Under the pieces are notes generated by a model. That model had not been told where the DNA came from, searched no databases, and worked only from the letters and a program-made list of their open reading frames with translations. 64,000 bases of DNA from Branchipolynoe longqiensis (lineage: Eukaryota; Annelida; Polychaeta; Phyllodocida; Polynoidae), in the NCBI GenBank assembly GCA_030323885.1, contig CM059186.1, positions 173,625,743 to 173,689,742 of the forward strand, written 5' to 3'. The first letter of the stretch is position 1. Each line of letters opens with the position of its first letter. Positions 31,429 to 43,400 of this stretch are shown here, in pieces. The position numbers and the translations under genes are program-made.

Positions 31429-34400
31429 CTGCCGTGGAGAAAACAGGGTACAGGGTGTGAAATATTCAGACATATTTAAGAAGTTAGCCATTTAAAATAA
31501 GTTACTTGAAACTAAAATAAAGTAGATTATAATAGTCAATTTAATATCTATAATAAAAAAAATGATAGTAACTCAAAACCATCGATTGGTTTTGTTGTTG
31601 GAGTTATACATCCTGGCAACATCTAAGTTACTTCAGACTAAAATAAAGTAGATTATAACATTCAAATTAATATATTAATCTCAGAAAAATGACAGAAACT
31701 CAAAACCATCGGACTATGCAACTTTAACAACAATAACAACAACAAAGACCCCAATCACGTGGCTAGACCTTAAAGAAGTGACACTCACCTAGTGCAGGGA
31801 TAGCAACATCGGCGCTGTTCTCATCGTCAATCATCTTGAGGAAGTCGTAGCCGGGATTTGGCGCCTTCCATTCTCTGCCGACCAGCGTCTCTATGGAAAC
31901 AAATACACCACTTGACTATGGGTCCCACTCAGAAACTGTGTACCACGTGACATTAAAAAATGATTTTGCCTCTTTTTCTGGGGTAGGAAGTCAAATTGCT
32001 ATTGTTGACTCACTATTAAGCATGTTAGCAATGCTACATGTATTTAATCGATCTCACATGGATTTTAAAAGTGTAGTTGGCATTTTGATTGATGCCACCT
32101 AAATATGGTACCGACCAGAAACAATTTTAAATAGTACCTAGTATGTTTGTAATGCTGTCTTTTTTTGTTGTGACGTCATGTGGTTCATGTATTGACATGT
32201 AGACACTAACTGACAGATTAACTTACATATCCACTTCTGGCTGATCTAGGCCCTATTGAGTATCTAATGCCAGCTCAGTATGGTTAAAAAACCAAAAAAC
32301 CTAATTCTTTGCACATGTATGGAGGTGGATGGAGACCTTTATTTTGTTAAGTTGAGGTATGTTGGATTGTGAGGGAGACTGTGTAGTGTTTATTCTTCAG
32401 CCATCTTGTACCTCCTGGTGCCCATGCCTGCCAGTGTACATCAAAGTATGGATTCATGATAGTACATAATGGAATAGGTATACAACAGAAGTCATATAAT
32501 TGTGGGTGTCCTCTCCAATGTCTATCCAGCCTTCTCTCCAATGCTTCTATTGTTGGCGCCTTAACTATTTGGTTGGGAAGACTATTCCATGAATCTGTCA
32601 CTTGAAAGAATAATAAATGTTTCCTGACCTCAAGTCTGGGCCTCGCCTTGAAGAATTTATACCGCTGGCCTCTGGTGTTGCTGTCTACTCTGAGGTTGAA
32701 CATAATCTTTGCTTATAATTCATTTGTCTTGGGGTCTGACAAACACTTACTCCAGGGTGTTGCATCACTGGCGACGATTTTGTCGAGCCATGACGTCACG
32801 GCAGATGACGTGATCGGGTCTGTGCCGTAGTTGAATATGAAACCCTGAGGAAAGAAAAACAGGATTCATCTAGAATCAAGAGAGAATCATACCAATACTA
32901 ACATTCAAGCATATACAGTTTCATTCTGAAGTACTAGCAACATCGAAGGTGATATCAGAACCGGATTCTAACTGGCCAATTGCTGTCATATATCCTCAGC
33001 ATTTTAGGTTAGTTAATCAGCGATTATTTAAAATCCTGGAAATCCGCGAAATCGCGGGATATCTTTCACCCCTGTATAAGACATTATTTCAAGGTACTAT
33101 AAGGATTAGATGCCATATAAAGAGGCAGGATGTGAGCTAGCAACCAGGCACATATTGGCTTTCCATTTCAATGTGATTTGGAAATGTCATCACGTCACTA
33201 GGCAACCAGCTGTGTGACCTATATAAACAGTCGAGGCCATGACGCTTATCCCGCATTCAAAGATTTTCAGTTTTTAATCTGAAAAACATACTGCCATCCT
33301 TACTAAGTTTAAATAATTTCCATAGCTTAATAATATTTTTTTTAATATATAGAAAGTAATATGCTAGAAGAATATTTTTAATAATTGTGTACCACACATG
33401 TACTTTGAAAAGCAACAAGTCGGTACTACCACGATCTTCTTTCCTTTTGTTGCATTCATTGATTAAGCAGGAAACATCCGCGACAATCATTCTTCCTCAT
33501 TCCATTGATCGTTGCCCTATCCTACTGATACAGACCGCCAGGCTAGATAGTGACAAGTATAGATTTTCAAGTCATCGATTTGACTCAGCGAAATTTTACC
33601 CCACAGATTCTAGTCCCATGAAATGCTACACAGAAAGCAGGCACTCAACCCATTTGGCCGTCCCACAAACTTACAGTGGCGTGGTCGACGACAAAGATGG
33701 CGGGAGGGTTTGCGTTGTCGTTGTACTCCAGCAGCACTTGGCCGGCCACACCGTCGTCACGGGTTCTGGTGGAAACATCAACTCATGTTTTACTACACAC
33801 ACATACTGAGTTATTTCATTATATGCAGTGTAACTTTTACTTTTCCAGGCACATTACTTCATGTTGAAACCTACTGTAAAAATATACAGATTTTCGGTTC
33901 GGAATTATATATTGGCAGAGAGCATTATTATTCTCGGGCGACGAAGTGGGGACCAGGGTTATGTAACAGAGAAGCAATGGGTGCCCCACTCACTGTGTGA
34001 CATATGAGACTAGGTGGAAAATATGATAACACATAGTGTCCGAGATTATGACGTGATGTTCCTATGTAAGAGACAGTTAATGTTTGGTGAAATGTTCCCT
34101 CTATGCACCAGTAAGAGTGCAAGTGGAGGAGGACATTTTTAATATATATATATTTGTTGTAACTGTCTGCAACTACCTGTTACCACAGGGCCGATGGGCA
34201 AGCACACCCATACATTCCGCATACATTATGGACACCATCTGCAGCTGGGATTGAGTGACAGCTGCCCCTATTAGGGCATCGCTCCCCAGGCTGTAGAGGG
34301 TGTTTGATTGGCTGGCTGTGGGAGGCCCAGTCACCTGCACCCCTTGCACCACCTGACACCCAGACCTCACTGATATAGATTATCCTACAGGACTCCTTGA

Positions 34401-37400
34401 TGGACTCTTGAAGGGAACGCACTCTTCTCTTGGCCAGGAACCCAGGCACTCTGTCTGAGGCTCCACTTTCCATATACAAACTGGCAGCAGCTATTCAAAA
34501 GGCACTGAGCTGTGTGCAACAACCATGGGACTCTGGTTCAATGGGCTGTAGGCACTGAGTGAGGGTGATAGGTCGCTAATAGGTGAACAGGAGTTGATGC
34601 CAATAAAGCACAACTTCTTCACTGTCAATCTTGCGCGACTTGTCTTCCCTTTCTTTCTTATGAGTTTGTTGGAGAGGGGCATCAGGTGTGTACTGACAGA
34701 CAGTTGTCAGAATGCAGCTGGGATTGTTTGTTTGTTGTTGTTTTACATCCTAGCAACATCTAAGGTCATATCAGGACGGGTACCGAGTTGTGACAGTGTG
34801 CGCTCATGGCGACTTTATAGTGCTGCCCCACTGGAAGACCAGGCCGCCAGCACCATGACCTGATATCCAACTCAGTCACACATTATCCTGACACTGAGCC
34901 AACCAGTCCTTGCCCTATCCTAATAATGCCGAGCGCGAGGCTAGGAAGCAACAAGTATCAATTTTTAAGTCATTGGTTTGACTCGACCAGGGTTCGAACC
35001 CACGACCCCACGATCTACCAACACGGGAGACGGACGCTCTAACTCATTCGGCCATCCCGTCCGGTCACGCACCTGGGAAGAGTAAGTGGTATGTTGGGGC
35101 TCTGACGGCCGAGTACCATTAATATCACACTACTATGACCATATGAGGCTGTTTGGCTCGTCCAATTTTGCTTTGTGAAACATGATAGCCCTATACATTT
35201 ACCGGTTTACATTCATACAATAACTAGTGAACACTGCCTGTTCTCGATCTTCTAATTAATTAATTAATCAATCAATTCATCAATCATGGATGAAAGTCAC
35301 CTCTAACAAAATGAGAATAAATTTAACTTTCAGAATTCTGTTTGTTGTTTGTTGTTGTTTTACGTCCTAGCAACATCTAAGGTCATATCAGGACGGGTAC
35401 CGACTTGTGACAGTGCGCATCCTGGCGACTTTATAGTGCTGTCTCACTGGGAAACCAGGCCGCCGGGACCATGACCTGGTATCCCACTCAGTCACATTAT
35501 CCTGACACTGAGCACACCAGTCCTTGCCCTGTCCTAGTAATGCCGAGCGCCCGGCTAGGAAGTGACAAGCACCAATTTTCAAGTCATTGGTTTGACTCGA
35601 CCATGGCCCGAACCCACGACCCCACGATCTACCAGCACGGGAGGCGGACTCTCCTGGGCTGTATATGGTCGATTATTATATCTCTATTCTAAGCCCATGG
35701 GTTTTGTTTGTTTGGGTTTTATGTCCTAGCAACATTTAAGATCATATCAGGGCAGGTACTGACTTGTGACAGTGCATACTCAGTGTGACTTTATAGTGCT
35801 GTCCCACTGTGAGGCCAGGCTGCTGGCACCATCACCCAATACCAAACTAAGTCACATTATCCTGATACTGAGCTAACCACCCAATACCCCATTAAGTCAC
35901 ATTATCCTGATACTGAGCTAACCAGTCTTTGCCTATTCCTATTGTCATGGGGGGTGATGAAAATGGGAAATATTGCTCCTAGAGTGGGACTCGAACCCAC
36001 ATCTCTTTGCACTCTACACCACCTAGGCTCCCTGATATCACCATACTACCCATGCCTACCTGTCTATGTGGCTCCTTGCCTGAGAGGTCAGTGTAGACTA
36101 CTACACTATTAATGTCGAACGCCAGCTGTCTAGGTAGCTACAAGTATCAATTAAGTAAGTCATTGGTTGGACTCGGCCGGGATTCGAACTCCCGACCTTT
36201 CACACGGGAAGCATGCGCTCTACCCATTCGGCCACTGCGTCCGGTGAATTACGAGGAAGTTTGGGGCACATTCCCCTTAACCTTTGAAGGACAGAAGCGC
36301 CTGCAAATTTCACGCGCTTACAGTCCAGGAGGGCCTGAATACATCCACTATATCTCATATCATATTTCATAACCAGTAATACCAAGGAGGCTAGATTTGG
36401 TATCATTGGAAAGTGAAATGACAAGGGCGGAAAATTCAGTCAGAACTACAGGGACTTCAATTGAAATCTCTTTAGGGCTGATAGGGTTAATACGGCATTT
36501 GTTTCGCTGGTCCGAGTCGGTCACTCACAGCTCCATCCATCCGAACGTGAAGCCGACAAACTGCCCAGCATTGACGACCTCGGCGACCTGGGCATGCGCG
36601 CCGCTCCCCGGCGTGACGTGTTCGTCAAAGAGGATCACGAAGGGCAACTTCCGGGCAAAGTAGGCTGGGAAGGTCAGCGGGGTCAACTCGGGCTGTGTGG
36701 GGAGGAGGGGCACAGGGGAAGTGTGAGAATGGCGATTAGACACACTGTAAGCTTGGTTGGTTGTTGGAGTGTTACGTCCTGGCAACATCTAAGGTCATAT
36801 CAGGACGGGTACCGACTTGTGACAGTGCGCACTCATGGCAACTTTATAGTGCTGCCCCACTGAGAAAACAGGCCACTGCACCATGACCCGATATCCCACT
36901 CAGTCACCTTATCCTGACTCTGAGCTAACCAGTCCTTGTCCTATTCTATTAATGCCAAGCACCAGGCTAGGAAGCGATATGTATCAATTTTAAAGTCATT
37001 GGTTTGACTCGATCGGGAACCAAACTTCCGACCTTCCACACGCGAGGCCAGAGCTCTACCGAAAAGGCGACTGCGCCCGCTCACAGCGGAAGAGTGAGCA
37101 TGACGATTAGACGCTCTATAAGCAATGGGTTCTAGTCTACAGACATGACAAGGTCATCAACATGTCGAACCACTTCAACAACAGTATCCAATTGCTTGCT
37201 TCCATAGAAGAGGTGGAACATAAATAATTACTAATAATTGTAGAACTTAAATAAATATTAATAATTGTGGAACATAACAAATTTATAATGATGGTCACAG
37301 GTGATTAGATAATTATTGCAAACTGATACCAACCAAATCATGGGCTTTAGCCAAAGAAATAACAATTAATTTAAATAATTCACTTAGATGACACATAATT

Positions 37401-40400
37401 TATCCAATTTGATGACACTCAACTCAGTGATTCCTCACGCGATATGCTCATATCCTAATCATGCCGAGTGCCAGGCTAGGTAGCGACAAGTATAAATTTG
37501 GTAAGTCATTGGTTTGACTCGGCCATGATCTGAACTCCCGACCTTCAGCACTGGTTTATCTAAGTGTCACATTCTAACACCAGGGTTTGAACGCTATGGA
37601 ACACGGCGCTGCAGTCTGTATCAGCTCAAACATTTACACGTCATTATTATTCGGCTGTCACACTTACGAAGACAGCCAGTGAGGCTTCCTTGACGAATTC
37701 TCTGATCGCTGGTGACGTCATAGCCCCCTGGTGCACATGGTGGGGGCGCCACCTGTCGTGACGCTTGAACACCACGACGGCAGGTGCACGTGTACTGAAC
37801 CGTTCACTCCTGCACACCATAGAAACAAGAGTCAGGGTCCGTACACATGTGAAGATATGGAATTCAAGGCTATTTCAAGGCTTTTCAAGCTTTTTTTTTA
37901 CAGGAATTCAAAACTATTTTCATTTGGATTTCAGGAAAGAAACAAAAATTATGAATGGCGATTTCAGATTAATTTAGATCAGTGGGGACAGTTGAATAGA
38001 ACTCAAGGCGTTTCAAGACTAATTACTCAAAATAGGTTAAATTCAAGGCTTTTCAAGGCCTTGAAATGGGGCAAATGAAGTTCAATACTTTTCAATACTT
38101 TCTAGGCCCCGTACGGACCCTGTTAAGTGAACAGCAACACTAGACATGGTTCCCTCTCTTTATAACGTTGTTTTTTCATGACTTTTCCGGACTCGAGACA
38201 GCTTTTTTAAAGCACTAAATACAGAAATCCTACAGCCATCCAAATGAACTTTTGCATGCCGCAACCCTGTGAGAATGCTGGAATCATGTACTAACCATCC
38301 GGATAATTCATCAATTACAAAAAACATATTTATACTATGGGTGGTGGGACAACCCAGGGATCCGGTAGGCCACTGAGACTGAAACAGTATTCTGACAAAT
38401 GCTCTCCAAGCACACCATTTCAGTTTGTGTAAGTGAATATGTGGAGGGAGAGTGCCACAATGGCTAGTGTGCAGATACAACCTAAAGGGGTTCCCTGGTG
38501 TGTGGAGAACCATATTTGGTCACATGGGGAACCATATTAGATAATGTGATGAGGGAATCCCACCCATAACGTTGTGCAGATAATACATTTGGAGTTTGTT
38601 TGTTGTCTTAGTGGACTGGGCAACTTTAAGTTGCGAAATTACCACCCTGATCTGCGCTCACTCCATACTTTGGCGGAAAGCGGCTTACTGAAGTAGGTCA
38701 CATGGCGTTGCCTCCAGGGTTGATGTTCATAGCCCAACTCGCTCCTCAACTTGCCACAACTGGTTGGTTGTTGGAGTTTTACGGTCTGGCAACATCTACG
38801 GTCATATTAGGATGGGTACCGACTTGTGACAGTGCGCACTCATGGCGACTTTTTAGTGCTGCCCCACTGGGAAATCAGGCTGCTGGCACCATGACCTGAT
38901 ATCACACTCAGTCACATTATCCTGACACTGAGCTAACCAGTCCTTGCCCTCTCCTATTAATGCAAAGCGCCTGGCTAGGACGTGATAAGTATAAATTTTT
39001 AAGTCATTGGTTTGACTCGACCGGGAACCGAACTCCCGACATTCCGCACGCGAGGCCCGCGGTCTACTGACTAGTGCCACAACTGAGATTACGCTTTGAT
39101 TTAACCACACTACCTACTTTGTGACCGGTGTCTATGCTTAAAACAGTGAGGTAATGTCTAAACAGTGACTGAGCAGGTAATCTATGGATGTAATGATTGA
39201 AATTACATACAGATGGGATTTACAAAACTTAGCAGCTAACTTACATCTGAGATGCTTCGTCTGTCGCTATGTAACCGTATGCTGTCTGGCCATGGTCTTC
39301 TGTCGCAGCTTCCTTGAAGGCTGTCAGTTCTTAACACGGTGAAGGGAATTAGTTAGGCGGATTATATTAGAAATCCAATGTAAGGCACAGCAATATATCG
39401 GGGTTCATATCCATTTTGATATATCAAATTACAGGACTTTCTAAGACCGTTCAGTGAAAAATTCCATGGTGTTTTTAAAGTACCCCAAATCAGGGCTGTA
39501 TCCATAGTCGATTCACAGGTATAGTGCAAATAAACAAATACGGGCTTGGAATCTTGAATTATCAAATTCCAGGACTTGTCAGGCCTGGAATCTTGAATTA
39601 TCAAATTCCAGGACTTTCCGAGTTTTCAAGGATCCGTACAAACCCTGAATAGGCTTAGTTTTTCAGTTCATGCTACTAAACATATGGGGGGAGAGCACTG
39701 AGGTCTGTTATGTAAGAATGACATCAAGGGTGGGATTCCCTCACCACATGACCTAGAGGGGTTCCCCTTAGACGGGGAAATCCAGGTGAACCACCAAGAT
39801 GGCAGCCACAGAAAGCGCTCTTTTTTTTTTTTTTTTTTAAGTTGAATTTTTAAGTAATTAATTAATTGGGTCAGTGAGGGCGGGGATGTGGGACCAGTCC
39901 ATCTCGACATGTCGCAGCCGGTTGACCACCTCAGCCACCCGGTCGTCCTGCTTCTCCATGTCGACCAGCAGCCTCTCTTCATGGTCTGCGCACAACACCG
40001 GCACATCACACTAATTAATTAATTTATGATACTATCAGCAAAGTAGTACCTTCTGTGTGTTCCTGATCAAAGATGCCCAGAACAGCGACATTGGCAACAT
40101 CCAGCAGCTTGGCCGGGTACGTGCCTTCAAGGAACTGGGTGGCTTGCGCATGCGTTTGGAGCAAAGCAGGCGCTTCAGCTAAAAGTCTACAAATAGATGA
40201 CACATTATTCATATAGCTACCTCAATTCTTCCACATTACTTCTTGAAGATTTAGAAGATTTATACTGCCTATCATGGATAAGCCTGAATAGACTTGTTTT
40301 CACCATTAGACAGTTTGTCGATAGAAAGCCCAAGCCTAGACTTTTACCGACCCAAGGGATTTTTAACCTCCCACACCACATAGACATGGTATGAGAGCAA

Positions 40401-43400
40401 CTGGCCTTTGATGACGCTGTCAGTTATCCACAGCGGTGGAAATCCAAATTGGCAGAGGTGGGGGCATGGGGAATCGAACCACCGACCTTCAAATTAGGAG
40501 TCTGACCTAGAAAAAAGTCAGCCAGTCTAACCACTCCACCACAGAGAACACCACATTACTAAACCAGTCACAGACAACACGATTCATATAAATAGTTTGT
40601 TTGTGGGCGTTTTACGTCCTGCCAACATCTAAGGTCATATCAGGAGGGGTACCGACTTGTGGCAGTGCACATTCATGGGGATTTTATAGTACTGCCACAC
40701 TGGGAGACCAGGCCACCGGCATCATGAAATCCAGCTCACTGGTACTGAGCTAACCAGTCCTTTCCCTTTCCTAATACAGTGAAACCTCTCTAAATCAACC
40801 GACCTTGGGACCGACTTTAAATGGTCCACTTAGGGAGGTGGTCGGTTTAGGGAGTTAGAATATGGTTACAATGGCATTTTTGGGACTCAATTAAAGCGAT
40901 CGTTATAGAGGATTGGCCGATGTGTGTAGGTTGGAGGTTTGGGAGGTTTTACTTTAATGCCAAGTACCAAGCTAAGAAGCGACAAGTATCAATTTTGCAA
41001 GTCATTGGTTTGACTCGACCGGGGATTGAACTCCTGACATTCCGCACGGAAAGCCTGCACTCTACCAATTCGGCCACTGCGTCCGGTCAGCCGTCTCTGA
41101 AGGCAGATACTATCGCATACCACGTGACCTAGAAAGGTGTGTGACTTACAGCTTGACGAGCTTGACGACGGGGCCAGCTCCCAGCATTCCCTTGTAGTCT
41201 GCCGGTTCGCGCCCCGCCTGGTAGACGCGCACTGTCGGGTAGCTGGTGATATTGTGCTTGGCGCACACATCTGTCCAGTCGAAGCAGTCTATGGCCGCCA
41301 ACGGCTTCAGCGACTCCGCGGCTAACATTAGGGAGGCGTCAATGTAGGAGCGCATGAAGGCCATGCTCAGCACGTCAACTGGAGCAAAGAGAGCGAAGAG
41401 GTCGAGTTATGTAAACCAGGGTCCAAACAAACATTTGAAAATTTAATTCAAGGCTTTTCAAGGGTTTTGGGGACTTTCATACACAAGTTTTCAAAGGTTT
41501 TTTGTGTATTTAAAATGTACCACAAGATGTAAGTTTTTCAATGTTTTCTCGGCAACATATGATTTAGCTTACTCTATAATTAAGTAGGTAAATAATTTTC
41601 CACGACGAGTTTTACAGTAGCGGCGGAAAAGGCGAGGCTCACTGGAAATGACTATTTTCACCGTGTGTGTATGTGTGTGTGTGTGTGTGTGTATGTGCGG
41701 TATTTGCTTACAGGTGAGGTAGAACATGACGACGCTCAGCTGCTCAGTGCTGGTGTGTGGGGTGAAGGTGACGGCGGTGTGTGTGTGTGTGTGTATGTGT
41801 ACATGCGGTATTTGCTTACAGGTGAGGTAGAACATGACGACGCTCAGCTGCCCAGTGCTGGTGTGCGGGGTGAAGGTGATGTCGGTGAGGGCGGGGATGT
41901 GGGACCGGTCCAATTCGACGTGTCGCAGCCGGTTTACTGCCTCAGCCACCTGGTCGTCCTGCTTCTCCACATCGGCCAGCAGCCGCTCCTCCTGGTCTGC
42001 GCACAACACCGGTACATCACACTGTTGTCATGGCAACTGCATCACTCATAATTAGCTACGTTGTTTTTGTTAGTGTTTTTTAAAGTGGGTTTTTTTAGCC
42101 CATCGCTAAATTAATTTCATTTAGTCAAAATTAAAGCTGCATAGTCCGATGAAGTATCAAAATATCAAAACCAAAGCAATTATCTAGACTGATTCTATAT
42201 ATCTGAGACACTGATGCACTTATTAAACATGTGGTTCCGTGTAGAGGGACATAAGGACATACTAAGTTAATTTAATAGAACTGGCTACTGCAGAACCCCA
42301 TGACGTCAGAGTTTCGGCATGCTTGCCAAAACTAATTTGACATGTTTGCACTTAAAATATTTCAAAAGTTAGGCATTTAAAAAAAGTTACTTCAAACTAA
42401 AGAAAAGTAGATTATTGTGACCAATCTAATATATTTATCTCTGAAACTTTACAGAACTTTATGACATAAACTAAGATTAATCATAATAAGAATACTACAG
42501 TAGATGACTGAGGCTGGAGAATAAAATAGCTAGAGTGGAAAGCTTTCGATTAATTATACTCGTATAAAACTATAATGCTTATACATTACACATATAGGTA
42601 AGATATCAATTACAGGGCGGTTCAAAATCAAAGACAATTTTGACCAATATCCAATTTTGTTTTTTTTAAACAGGCTGTAGGATTTCAGATTTCATGGGAA
42701 ACACTTTTTGGGTTCCATGCCTGGTACTCATGGGAACCCATGGGCTATCCGGACCACACTCTGTCCACACTCTCTCTATCACCTCTCTGCCGGCCTGGCT
42801 CCTCCTCGATATGTATAAAAAGAGTTCCAGGAGGGGGAGCCCGCTGGCATTTTCACTTTCTACTCTTACTCTGTCCGTGTCTATGGCTCGCTGGACGGTC
42901 ACCATAGAGCAAATAAACACGGTCCTTTGACTCAACTCTTCTCATTTCTCTTTCCTAGATTCTGCCCATTTCGATTTCTCCCAGGCACACTTCTTCCCCT
43001 GACCAGGGTAGTTGTGTTCTTGGGTGGGGCCCTTCACCTTTACGATTTCTGTCTGGTTCTTGTTGCTGGAACGACTGCTGCTCCCACCTTTGCCCGCCTT
43101 CCTCAAATCCCTGCTGCTGACCTGATTCAAGTGCTACACTACACTACACACACCTACAGCTCAACTACACAGCGGACCGAAGAGATTCGCTGCCGCCCCA
43201 ACGCCCCGCCGTCACTACATTGTGAAGATGTCCCCAGCTTCTACAACACTCCCTCTACGAAGTTAAGTCTTCAACCACAGATTGGGCCGATTTATCGGAG
43301 CCTCTCTACCCAATGTTGCAGTTCTGCAACCGGTAACCGTCGTAAGGTTACAAACACCCCCAATTGATTTGGGTAACTGTTTTTCAGTTATGTAAAATTG

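Noticed and set aside
33387..34000. Plus-strand ORFs of 140 and 125 codons
   Set aside because: Antisense of TXNDC16 exon 17 and a SINE tail; no codon bias or motifs.
34173..34690. Minus-strand ORFs suggesting a LINE fragment
   Set aside because: No RT, endonuclease or recognisable C-terminal motif could be found, so I left it unassigned.
40390..40547. Minus-strand tRNA-Leu-like gene
   Set aside because: It is the head of SINE-B, repeated at 7.2 and 51.7 kb with the same body.
41665..42051. 128-codon plus-strand ORF
   Set aside because: Antisense of exon 11 and its partial duplicate plus (GT)n.
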